From NCBI GenBank assembly GCA_000727475.1, contig KL647295.1:44173-108172 (forward strand): DNA of 64,000 bases, in the 5' to 3' direction. Shown here piece after piece: positions 1-12,400 of this stretch (positions are counted from its first letter, which is position 1; the number at the start of each line of letters is the position of its first letter). Both the position numbers and the translations under genes were made by a program. The stretch comes from Sarcocystis neurona (lineage: Eukaryota > Apicomplexa > Conoidasida > Eucoccidiorida > Sarcocystidae). The notes beneath the pieces were generated by a model. It had not been told where the DNA came from. It ran no database searches and saw nothing but the letters and a program-made list of their open reading frames with translations.

Positions 1-911
1 GTACACTGATGTAATACATCGCCGACACAAAAAAGAATATATATATATATATATATAAATGCGGCCATACGTACATATGTGTATCTGTAGAAGTGTGTGT
101 GTATATAGTTTATTTCAAATATGTATTACACGTTTGTGTGTCTATTTGTACATACGACTGTCTGTCAACTTATGCTTGTATATAAGTATGTGGCATATAT
201 TCACGGATACACAGATGCTGAGTGCACCTCTGCACGTGTGTTTTTGTGTCCAAGAACAGTCAAAAGCTTTTCTCTACGTATATAAATCCACATAAATATC
301 TACACTTCTATATAGAGAGAGGGTCACACGTGCATGCACACACATAGTCACGTGTGCAGGGATACACCTATACATGGAAAGATGCGCATCTACTACATAT
401 ACATGTGTATACACAGAGACAGAATACAAGGGTAGACAGGCATCACTGCAGTATCACACACATATACCTGTACATATCTATACATATATGCATTTACATA
501 CAAAGGTGCAAGTGTACGAATGTATGTGTGAGTGCAGACTGATGCATATGGAAAGGACATCCTTTTTTTCACGTGTGTGTTAAATCGTCGTCTTTTACAA
601 CCGAAGCGCATTGCCCTCTGCTGTTGCTGTTCTGGATGTGGGGTGGTGTGTGCAGACGACGCAATCGTCCCTGCACTGCGTTGTTGCTGGGAGAAATTGA
701 AGATTCTTTGTCTTCAGCCCAGACAATGCGTTGTTGAAAATTGTTTTTTCTCCCTGACGTCTGTCTTCCCTCACGTGCACAGCAGCCTCTGTCCTTCGTG
801 AACGGCCAGGGCTTCTGTGCTACAGCACCTAAAAAAATCTCTGCAACTGCTGCTTCCCTTCTCGTTCACCAGCGGCAAAACTGCGTGCGCGCGCAGTCTG
901 TCCGCGTCCAG

Positions 912-932
912 CCCCCCCCCCCCCCCCCCCCC
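912..932 (+). repeat. Poly-C run of 21
   Basis: Uninterrupted run of 21 C residues in a non-TA island. Its length may be inexact in the assembly. Confidence 0.95.
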
Positions 933-1174
933 GAATCTTCTGCTTTGCTTCTTGGCGACGTGTGCCCCCGTGGCAGTGGCTCTGCTGCTACACACACTGC
1001 GCGCGCGTACGTGTATCAGGAAGTTCTTCTACCCCTTTTCTTCCCGGCTGAAAAAGAAGAAGGGAATTCCCTGTGCAGTTGACTACGACGTTTCCTCCGC
1101 CTGCACCGACTTGCCAGTTTTGTACTGTGGCCAGCGTACTGTACTCTACAGCCTTCGTTATCCTGCGGCCGATA

Positions 1175-1227
1175 ATACTTTATGGGCCCCGCAACATTTT
1201 ATGGGCCCATAGTATTTTATGGGCAGC
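1175..1227 (+). repeat. Three short direct repeats around TTTATGGGC
   Basis: TTTATGGGCCCC, TTTATGGGCCCA and TTTATGGGCAGC recur at about 17-20 bp spacing. The middle copy contains the palindrome ATGGGCCCAT. Function unknown. Confidence 0.7.
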
Positions 1228-1397
1228 GTCGATCGATGACTCGAATTTCCAGGACTAATGATATGTAACAGACATATGTAAATGTCTGTGTATATAAAAA
1301 TATATTGTGTATATATATACACGCATTTACATCAGAAAGAGACACCTAATATCTATAGGAATACACATATATTTATATATAGGGGGATGCATAGATA

Positions 1398-1398
<1 letters not shown>

Positions 1399-1432
<34 letters not shown>
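1399..1432 (+). repeat. (TA)n dinucleotide tract
   Basis: Perfect AT run of about 34 bases. Similar perfect runs of 20-35 bases recur throughout 1-46 kb (for example 3819-3844, 5169-5188, 9046-9066, 12728-12740, 21058-21070) and are not listed separately. Confidence 0.95.
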
Positions 1433-1434
<2 letters not shown>

Positions 1435-3651
1435 ACGTGCATATATATGTGTATATATATGTATATATATTGTATCGGTTGGGGCGCGAGAGTAATGCTA
1501 TATATTTTGACTGTCCTCCCCATTTATGGGAGAGGGCTGTAGCGCTACTTTCCTTTCCGTGTGCAGTTCCAGCAGCCTGTTTATTTCTCTGGCTAAGAAA
1601 AATACGAGAGCAATGCCCTCTCTGTCTCTCTAGGTACCAAAACTTTCCTGCCCGCAGCAGCAGGTGAGGTGGTACGCTTCCGCAGTGAACAGACGCCACG
1701 GTCCTCTGCGGCGTACCCACTTTGTTTTCCTCCCCCTCTCTCTCACTCGCTTTCTCCTTCTTTTCTGCAAGATATCTGTTTTGTTGCTTGGCGAAGAGTC
1801 ACACGTCTGCAGCGACTTTTCTTTAAGTAGAGAGCTGGTGGCCTTCTGAGCACATCTGCGGAGGCTTGGCAGCGGCTTTCGTCTCTCTTTCTGTCTCGTG
1901 CACCTCTATGAAGATTAAGTGGCTGTTTTGCGTCTTTGCTTCGGGGCAGAAGGACTCGTTGCAACGTCGTCTTTTTCGGAGTTTCAGAAAAAAAGTCACG
2001 GAGGTACATGTGCAAGTACATGCACAGAAGAACTCAAGCAGGAAACGACCCTGTCTGTTGCAAGTCTTCCACGCAACCTCGTCCGATACCCGACTAGCTT
2101 CACTTCCTACCCATACAAAGGTTCTCTAGGCTTGCTAATCGAGACGACGTATATATATATATATATATTTGTGGACAATATCCGCAGGTATATATAAATA
2201 TATATGAGGGCTTGACAGGATACATATATATATATATACGTATACTTGTGTCCTAAGATAAGAAACGTGCATGTATGAGAACGCTCACGCGGCTTTATAT
2301 ACGGATACGTGTGTATGTATAAATATGTACGTATATATGGCGTATTGCTGGCAGGTACACGTACGTGTATGTATGTATATATATATATAGGTATATGTGT
2401 GTATGCGTGATCCAACATAGCGTTACACTGTGGACGCCGGGAAGGAAACGGTGCAAGTCTGACACACAACACATGCATATGCATATGTGCATACACATAT
2501 ATATATATATATATATATGTATATGTAGATGTATAGACACGTAGGTACGGAGTCAGCTGCGTTAATATGTACTCGTGTATATTCTCTATATATACATATA
2601 TATGGTTCATAAGTTGATACCGAGATCATTTGCACCAGTGACGTGCAACTGTGGAAGCCAGCACACGGAAGTTCAGGCATCAACTCTGCTGAACAGAACT
2701 GCTTCACGAATGTCTCAAGGTGAGAAGTATGTACGCCTCCGTGAAATGTAGATACACCGCAGAGTGACGTCTAAAAGGCGCTGTGAAAGCCGGCCCAAGG
2801 AGCAAGATGCCACCACATCTGTATATAATATATACATCTAGCAGTAGCGTGCATGTATGGTGAAGGCGTACTCACACGTACCAACGTGCAGGTATATGTG
2901 CGTACACATACTTAGAGACAGTAACACGTCGCCACGTCTCCGCCTTACGCCTACACATGCATGTTAATATATATATACACACGTAAATATTATATATATA
3001 CGCACGCACATGCCAAGGCGCCAGCAGAGCACGAAGACACAGTGGTCGGTTTAAAAGACCCGTTGACGTTTCTGCGCACGAACCGTCTCGGTGCGTCTGT
3101 ACGTCTACGTCGCTACCCCAGCATTTCTTACGTCGCTAGCTGCGTACGGCTCAGGGACTTACATCTCTGCATGCAGAAGCTGTGAGAATGACTTGGCCCT
3201 TCCCCCCAGTCTCCTGCTACTCAGCAAATAGTATATATATCGATAGGTGCCTAATGAGGATACAGACAGAAACACATACGGAGAGGGATATACGTTTTTT
3301 AGAAATATGTTTGTGGAGAAGAAGTGATAGGTTTTGAGACAAATATATTTGAAAAGTGCTGTATGTACATACGTATTTCATATACGCAAGCACATGTGTC
3401 TTTCTGTGGACCTGCACACGTTCCACCGAACTCATCGCGGAAGAATCGCGCACCATACAAAACGCCTAAAAAAAGAAATGCTGTCTCTCTCTCTGGGCTG
3501 GAACAGTCATTTTTTCCTTCACTGCCTATTTACAAAATAGACGATCTTGTGTGACGAAAATGTTCGAAAATCGTTCATCTCGTAGTTTTTCCCGTAGGTA
3601 GGTTTTATCAATACACAGAAGGACGACAAGCAGCTGACACAAACAGCAAGG

Positions 3652-3815
3652 CTACGGCGACGGTCGACGACGACCCTTCCAAGACTCGGCAGCAGGCCCA
3701 GCTTCCTCAAGGAGCTTCTGCTGCTCTTCCTTGCTTAATTTTAAAAAGACTTCTTCGGGAACTTTTGCTGCAACACACGCACCAAGCAACAGTCGTATCA
3801 TGCCACGTCCTCGCG

Positions 3816-3848
<33 letters not shown>

Positions 3849-6800
3849 TCCCACAGATACATGAATTTACACGCCCTGTCCTCACGTAGATTTATATATA
3901 TATATATTTACCCCCACAGATACGTGTATCTACACGTATATACATGCCGAGCAAGAAAGAGAGGCAAGCCCGAGGCATGTACCTATACGCATATATGTGT
4001 ACAAGCAGGTGGAAGCAGCGTACAAGTGTGTGGATGGACGTATATGTACACGTGAAGCAGAAGAGCAACAGATACACACGACGTGCATCATCCATATACA
4101 GTGGTTCTATACAGATCGACAGGGGACATATGAAACACACGTGCGCCACATACACATGTGCACACAGAGGTATGGTACACGCGCAGGCTGTCGACGCATG
4201 AAAAGTAACAGTCCTCCCCCAGGCAGAAACGGCAGCCGCAGCAGCAGTTCTGCGGGCGGCCCGAAGCGAACCAGAATCTCGAGGAGGTGTGTGGCTCTTC
4301 TTCTCATACCTTCGAAAAGCCTCGCTGCCACACAAGTGCAGGAAAATACCTATCTTGCAATCACGTATACAGCGCTGTATCTACGAACGACATACACGCA
4401 CACGCAGGCGGACTACGGAGAGAGACAGAGACAGTCAGACACACCCGTATTCACACCGGGGCAGTCGAGTGAGGTTCTCTTTATATATATATATACATGT
4501 CTTCAGGTGCACCAGTTCGAACAAGAAGTGCGGGCAGAGGTGAAGCGGCTGCGGTGTACATACACTTCAAAGTCGCGCTGGGGTGGACGGACAGACGTCA
4601 CAGTCACCCCAAAATTGCTGCCAACCACCGCAGCGTCTCTTGCAAAGGAAAAAGGTGGCCGCACAGAGAGAAGCAGAGCTGAGGATCCCGCAGAACACAA
4701 CGGCGTTACCGGCCGCTTAGAAATGTTGCGACTTCGCTGGCAGCTCGTAAATATCTCCGCGTGAATGCGGGTGAGTGTATATCCATAGAAAAAGCTGCAG
4801 TCTACGACCACTGCTACTGCTGTGCTGTCCTACTACAATAACTAGTAACTGCCATTACTATTGCTATTGTTGCCACTATTACTACGGGAACTACTAGGCA
4901 TGCGTAGACTACGATTAGGAAGAGGTCTCGTATTACAGCTTCTCTTCGCACTTGGCATTCAAAAAAACGCACGCTCCACCACCGGCCGCCACGAGACGGT
5001 CGACTGACGACGACCTTGCCCTTCACTTTGATCGCGGGCTATATCTTGGTGGCGTACTGGCGTGAGCTGCATTACTTGTTTCACGTGGTGCAGTGGTTTC
5101 ACTCTATGAGAGACATCTATATATCTATATACACACATGGGAGATCTGAACAAAGGTTTCTCTCAGTAATATATATATATATATATATGGAAAATCTCAT
5201 CAGGGGTCTGTCATATTTATATATATATATACATACACGTATATCAGGAGAATATCATCCGTGTATTTGTCTGCGTATGTGACTCGCTCTTTGTGTGCCT
5301 GTATGGCGTGCGTTCGAGTACTTGTGTCGTAGTTACGTGGAGGCGAACGTCCAGGCGCAGTCCTCTCAAGAGGCAGACAACCACCCCACATGCGTTTGTA
5401 GGGAGAGGTATTCTGAAGCTGCATGCGTCGCCACAGGTGCACCTGCCCACGTGTATATTTACTCGCTTGCCTGTTGAATATACGCACGTGTGTACAAATG
5501 ACATGCCGTGGACACGCAGTTCAATACTTCCTACTGCATTCCTTGCACACACACGCACACATGCAGAGACACAGAGATGTATACGGGTATACAAACACAC
5601 ACACAGACCGCGCAGCAACAGCTGAGGCAACAGTCGTGGCAGCCGCAGCCTCTCCAGAGGTGAGGCGAGGAGGAGGAGGAGGACAGGAGGAGGAGGAGGA
5701 CCCACAGCAGCACCAGCAGCAGCAGCTAGGCAGACTCGTTACATGCCCACACAGTAAGCGTCCACGGTTGGATGCCCGGTGTTGAGCCACCACCCCACAC
5801 GCACATCTACGTACATCTTAAAAAATCTATTTATTTACGTCTATGTATCTGCAGAAGTTCTACGGAAGGGAAGGTGTTCCACAGCCGGAAAACTTACGAG
5901 ACTCGTAGCGCCTGAGCAGATCGGTCACGCTGAAGAACGGCGGGCCATCCGTCAGTCCCCGGTAGACGCCGCAGTTGATGATTCTGCCAGGAAAAAACAG
6001 AAGCAGAGACCTTTTTCTCAACTGAAGTATTTCCACCCGGACGAACAGCAGTCTCGACGTCAACGCCCAGAAGACAGACACACACAAAAGACTGCTGTTG
6101 ACAAGGTCACGTAGATACACCACACGTGCGGCACGTATTTCGATATCTACAAAGATACCCATGTCCGCATTATACATGTACTATCTACAGACACGAAGAA
6201 TATGCGCTTGCATATATATATATATATATCCAGGCAATATGTGAAACACAGGTATGTCGGTATTCATAGAAATATATATATATATATATGCAGGGAGAGA
6301 GAAATAAATACACACACGGAGCTACACGCCTAAATATGCACATACAGTTTAACATATACCGGCACGTTCGGGAACACAGCTGTTTCGACGTATCTACCCA
6401 TGCATATGCATATATATCTACATCTGCATATATATGTCTACATATACGTATATATGTAAGACAGATAGAGGCACAGGCGTAGATGGAGACAACCCTACCA
6501 AGAGCACTGACAGCCACAGCTAAAGAGACATTATGTATATATACATGTGTGTGTGAGAGACACCCGGAGATATTACATGGACGTGTATACGTGAAGGTAG
6601 AAGTGGAGCCTTGAAGCGTTTTTTCCTGTTCGCCTGCTGTTGGCCGTCTTCTGCGTATTTCTCTACATGCTGCGGCAGAGGCCCTGGTACACGCACACTG
6701 CTACTTCCCCTTTCAGAGAGAGACACAACGACCCAAGCAAAGAAATATATGTACAAATGTATGGCCGCGCACAACAGAAATATATAATTGCGGCCTCTGT

Positions 6801-9387
6801 GTTGCTTCCACGTGTAGACGCAGAGATCGCGCCAGACACACAGAGAAATAAAGAGGACAGAGACGAGACGTATACGGAGACGGACACGTAGACGTCGAGA
6901 CAAAGACAAACAAATATATATGCATATATGCACATTCATTCGCCCATTTCTACACGTGCGAGTTCACGAATACGAACACATATACACCAGCAAATGTGCG
7001 CCTCTCCTCCTTTCTCTCTGTTTCTCTCTCTATGGACCCATACTTGTGTCCGCGTTACGTTACATGTACACGTGGGCAGATACGTGCAAAATTACGAAAG
7101 CGAATCCATAGAAACATGCGTATAATTATTCTCTTCTCTTTTTCACTTCGTCTAGACGAAGGCAACGAGCACGCTTCCCAAGAGACAGAAGAAGAAACAC
7201 GCAGCAGAGGACCTCACCGGACGGTTTCTAGAGGAATGCCCGTCTTCGATCCAGCCGCCTCTTCTATCTGCAAAAGAAGCAGCTGCCCCACACAGCAACA
7301 GCAAAACTCGCACCCGCAGGCAGCACGGCAGAGGAAGCCAGACGGCCAGAGGCAGCGGCAGCACACTGAGCAGTCGTGTGCACACAACAGCAGCACTCGC
7401 AGCAGCAGCAGCGCCACGGGCAGCAGCAGCAGCAGCGCCACGGGCAGCAGCAGCAGCAGTGGCGGGCCGGGCGGCTGCGACAGCAGCAGCAGTCGCATCA
7501 CCAGCAGCACCAGCGGCGGTCCGGGGAGCNNNNNNNNNNNNNNNNNNNNNNNNNNNNNNNNNNNNNNNNNNNNNNNNNNNNNNNNNNNNNNNNNNNNNNN
7601 NNNNNNNNNNNNNNNNNNNNNNNNNNNNNNNNNNNNNNNNNNNNNNNNNNNNNNNNNNNNNNNNNNNNNNNNNNNNNNNNNNNNNNNNNNNNNNNNNNNN
7701 NNNNNNNNNNNNNNNNNNNNNNNNNNNNNNNNNNNNNNNNNNNNNNNNNNNNNNNNNNNNNNNNNNNNNNNNNNNNNNNNNNNNNNNNNNNNNNNNNNNN
7801 NNNNNNNNNNNNNNNNNNNNNNNNNNNNNNNNNNNNNNNNNNNNNNNNNNNNNNNNNNNNNNNNNNNNNNNNNNNNNNNNNNNNNNNNNNNNNNNNNNNN
7901 NNNNNNNNNNNNNNNNNNNNNNNNNNNNNNNNNNNNNNNNNNNNNNNNNNNNNNNNNNNNNNNNNNNNNNNNNNNNNNNNNNNNNNNNNNNNNNNNNNNC
8001 AGCACTCGCAGCACCAGCAGCAGCGGCGGCCGGGGCACCTGCAACAGCGGCGGCAGCACTCGCAGCACCAGCAGCAGCAGCGGCTTCTCGGGCAACAGCA
8101 GCAGCGGCGGAGCCGATAGGAGCAGCGGCCTTCGCAGCAGCGCTGGTAAGAGCGGTCCCGGCAGCAGCAGGTTTTTGTAGCAGCAGCGGCATGGGCAGCA
8201 GCAGGAGCAGCGGCAGCAAGAGCCACATTGCCAGCAGCGCATGGCAACACAAGTCGACCAGACGGACGTAGCTGCTCGCAGAGGGGGCTGCAGCAGTTAT
8301 AAACACGCGCTGTTCTTCTAGGCGTCCACTACCAAGCGCATGCATCTGATAGCAGCAGCACAAAGATGCAACACCAGCAGCAGCAATACGAGGACGGCCG
8401 TTCTCTCTACCTCTATAGCCAACGCGAACGGACACCTACCGCGTCACCTACCCGTATATATACATACGCAAATACGCATGCATGTCTGTATAACTCTATA
8501 GATCTATCTACATCTGCACGTATATAAATATACACGTGCAATAGGAAGTCAAATACATATATATATATATATATAGATAGATAGATATGTTCCTGTACGT
8601 ATATTGTCAGCGAGTTGTACGGAGAAGAAATGTGTTATGCACTCCTGTCTTCGTAGGATCTACGCACACGCGCATAATATCCACGTACACCTGCAGAGTG
8701 CCACGCGCACGAAGAAGCTCGGCTTGCAGACGTCGTTTCGGCAGAAGAAAGACGAACGCAGAAGGCGAAGAGGCAGCGCCACCCCGTGCGGGCACCCCAT
8801 GCTCGCCGTGAATTTGTTGACGGAGAGGGAGAGACACGGGGAAAATGCAAAACTGGCAGACGCGACACTTCCTCCTGCTGCTGCCTTCTGACATCCCATG
8901 CACAAAACCCCCCCTCCCCGCCCGTCTTTGCACCGGTGGTGCCACCACACCTATATACACACATGTATCTACACATATACATATGTACGTGTGTCTATAC
9001 ATGTATGTTTATTTATAAATATATATCTGTTTCCCTCTCTCTACCTATATATATATATATATATATGCACATATGTTTGAGTATACATGAAGCATGGACA
9101 GACATACACACATACAGATAGACGCACACAGGCGGATCCTGGGAAGAGAATATATACACACTTACACAGGACGTGGAAGCACCTGTACGTATATGGGTGC
9201 CACCACACGCACACATATACACACGTGTTTCCACGTGTTGTATATACTCTCACATATCAATGCACACCTGCAAATTAAATGCACATGCGCGTATATGCTC
9301 ACAGAGATAATATTCACCTGTCTGCACTCTGTTCTACACATACGTACACATACATACAGGGGACACATGTGTGCATCCTCACATATG

Positions 9388-9420
<33 letters not shown>

Positions 9421-12400
9421 GGATACAGAGAAAGACGGCGAGAGATACAGATATATATATATATAAATTTTGATCAAAGAAATACATATATGAATATACA
9501 CATATAGAGTCAGTACTCAGATGTCTGTGAGTGTTTGTATGTATATGCAGTCTATCCATACACACATGGGCTACTCAATATATATATATATATATATATC
9601 CATGGACGTAAGAGACATGTGTTGTATGCGTCCTCACATACACACACATCAATATTTAATATGAATGATTACAAATATATACGTATATATGTACTGAATC
9701 TGCACGTAATACGTATGTAATATTGAGTGCGCATGCATATAAATATATACGTATTTGTGTTATTGGGTATTCCCCTACGTATACACACACATACATATAT
9801 GTATATCTGTGTATCTATTGAGCATTCACCTACGTACTTATGCATACAAATATGTATGTATACGTATTCCTGTGTATTCACTTGTGTGTAGATGTTCGTA
9901 TGTATGCGCATAATACATCCACAAATAGACGAGGATGGATGTACGGGTTTGCAAGGGCATAAACATCTGCGCGTCCCTGTACGAGGGGTCGGCTGCGTGC
10001 GTGCGCGAAGAGAAATCACTGAAAAGAACTGCATGCGCAGCACGGACGCGCGTCGGTCGGTTTACGTAGAAGGAAAAAGAGGAAGACAAAAAAGCGGCAA
10101 GGTCGAGGGGCACCTCACCGACGCACATACACATATATAGAGACAGATAGGGACACAGGCAGATAGAGAGATGGGCAGACGTGTGGAGAGTCGCACTGGG
10201 AAGGCGTTCCTGCGATAGTTGGGGAGACGAGACAGCGAGTGCGATACAACGAGAAGCGGATGTTGTGAAAAGGCGGGGGATGCACGTGTCCGTCTTCGAA
10301 CAGAGCAGCACGTGAGAACTGCAGGGAGCATCTACGGAAGAGAGAAAAGCGAATCGAAGAGAGAGCAGCTGGCAGGAGCAGAAGAACGTCGGACACAAGT
10401 GGTCACCGGTAATATATGCGACAACACGAAGAAAGAATTTCCCCGGTATACACCTTTTATACCCCTGCAGATACACACACACATCGGTGCATACAGACAA
10501 ATATACATACACATATATGTACATACACATACCTCCGTATACATGCATACATACACATATGGACCCATACAAGTACATACAGACACATATACATACATGT
10601 ACACAGCAATATACGCACAAATACATATACTCACACATGCATACACATACATATATACATACGTATACAAACGTTTATACGTGCACACCCATACACATAC
10701 ATACATGCATACATACATACGTACGTACGTACACATCCGTACACATACATACATAGACATATGCACACATGCAAGTACATATATATATACACATATGTGC
10801 TTACCCATACACGCACGGGTACATACACGTAGCTGCATATACATACATATACACATACGTATACAACCCTATATATACATTAGCACACCTACATATACAC
10901 ACATGCATATACACACAATCGCGTACATACACACATATAGACACAGAGATATACATCTCTAGAGAGAGGAAAACACACATACAGAGAGAAGGAGTGCCGC
11001 AAAGACTTTTTGGCAGCGACTGCACGCAGGAGTTGTGCGTTCCCCCACGCAGATCGACAGAGGGAGTGTGGGGGGGATTTCATCCCGAACTTTCTGCGCG
11101 GAGGACAAGTGTGGGGGTTGTTCGATTGATGGGATCTGTGACTGCGAGAAAAACTTCTTTGCAAGTCGTGTTCAGTTTCTCACGCAGAGGAGAGACTGGT
11201 AGACTATGGAGGAAGACGGCTTTGGTTGTCGTTGCTGATGAAGAAGAAAGCCGTCCTCCTACTCCGAGTGTTGTGCGAAAGGACTTCTTCTGTTTTCCCT
11301 TTCTAATAGAGAAGAAACACCCTGCGACGGAGAGACAGCACGAAAGAGAGTCTCCCCTGAGTTGTTTAGACTGAAATTTTCGAGGCTTTGGAAGACTGCG
11401 AGGAACTTTGCAGTCGTTTGCCGTCTCTTTACAGAGCGAATGCCACACAACTGCGTTCTTGACGACGGGGTGGCGGTCGATTGGACGGACTCTTTATACC
11501 TTTCGGATGACTTGCATGCCTTTAAGGACTGTGCCGATAACAACGTAATTCCGATTCAGCGCGTGCAGCGGACGGAAGGTGATGAGAAATTGCGAAGAGT
11601 TCGAGTGCGGCCCGGTGTTCATCAACGCCACGTCTCCGCTCTGCAGAAACTCCATGTCGAAGTTCTCGTCGGGGAATCTGTCCCAGCGGCAGTCGCCAAC
11701 ACCAAAAGAAAGCGGCACGCCAGAAGGACGGATAAGAGCCGAACAGGGGGAAGTCAGAAGAAGACGACGAAATAGAGGACAAAGAGGAAGACAGCGGAGA
11801 GAAGATAGAGAGGGGGGGGAAGAGGAAAAGGAGAAGCCGGAGAAGAAGCAGACGAAGACGACGAAGCGAAGAAGACCCCCGAGAAGACCAACGAGGCGGG
11901 GGGCAGAAGACGACGAAGAAGAGTGGAGGGGAGGACGAGGAAACGAAGGCGGTGACGAAGAAGAAGAAGAAGAGGCCGGAGGGGGAGAAGACGGGGCGAA
12001 AAAAAGAAGAGGAGGAGGAGTCCGAAGGAGAGAAGAGGAAGACGGAGAACACAGAGGGGGGGGCAGGACAGCAGACGACCACCGCCCAAGAAGTGGGGGG
12101 GGGGGAAAACGAGGAGGAGGAGGAGGAGACGACGGGAAGGCCGAGAGAAGCGAAGCAGAGGGGAGGGGGCGAAGAGAGACGAAGGGAAAAGTGGGACAAG
12201 AAGGAAGACGTGAAGAAGACGGAGAAGAGTCGAAGGTGAGCAGCAAGGGAGATAAAAGGGCAGAAAATAGAAGCGGAGAAGAAGAAGAAAAATGCCGAGA
12301 GGAGGAGAAGAGGAGAAGACGAGGGAGACAGAGAGGGAGGGACGTGTCGATAAAAAGGAAGAAATCGTCGATGAAGGAAGAAACGAGAAGCGGCGCAGAA

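Larger units (their letters stand above)
1..3651. other. Left-edge intergenic DNA, no gene supported
   Basis: This stretch has TA/CA/GT-rich simple sequence with two less repetitive islands (about 590-1260 and 1500-2130). Open frames are short and lack splice support. It lies downstream of the cyclophilin stop codon at 3652-3654. Confidence 0.6.

Noticed and set aside
4318..4332. Possible 15-base minus-strand microexon between GTGTGGCAG and GTATGAGA
   Set aside because: Cyclophilin exons 4 and 5 already join in phase without it; there is nothing to support inclusion.
4511..4558. Plus-strand exon-like segment VHQFEQEVRAEVKRLR
   Set aside because: It has an acceptor and a possible donor and looks like a coiled coil, but lies alone inside a cyclophilin intron on the other strand, with no partner exons.
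6996..8435. Several ORFs of 250-430 codons on both strands
   Set aside because: They run through 470 N and CAG repeats that lack stops in all frames; no start, splice or domain evidence.
9000..10960. Tyr/Ile/His/Thr-rich ORFs across TA and CA tracts here and elsewhere
   Set aside because: Translations of dinucleotide repeats, with no conserved features.
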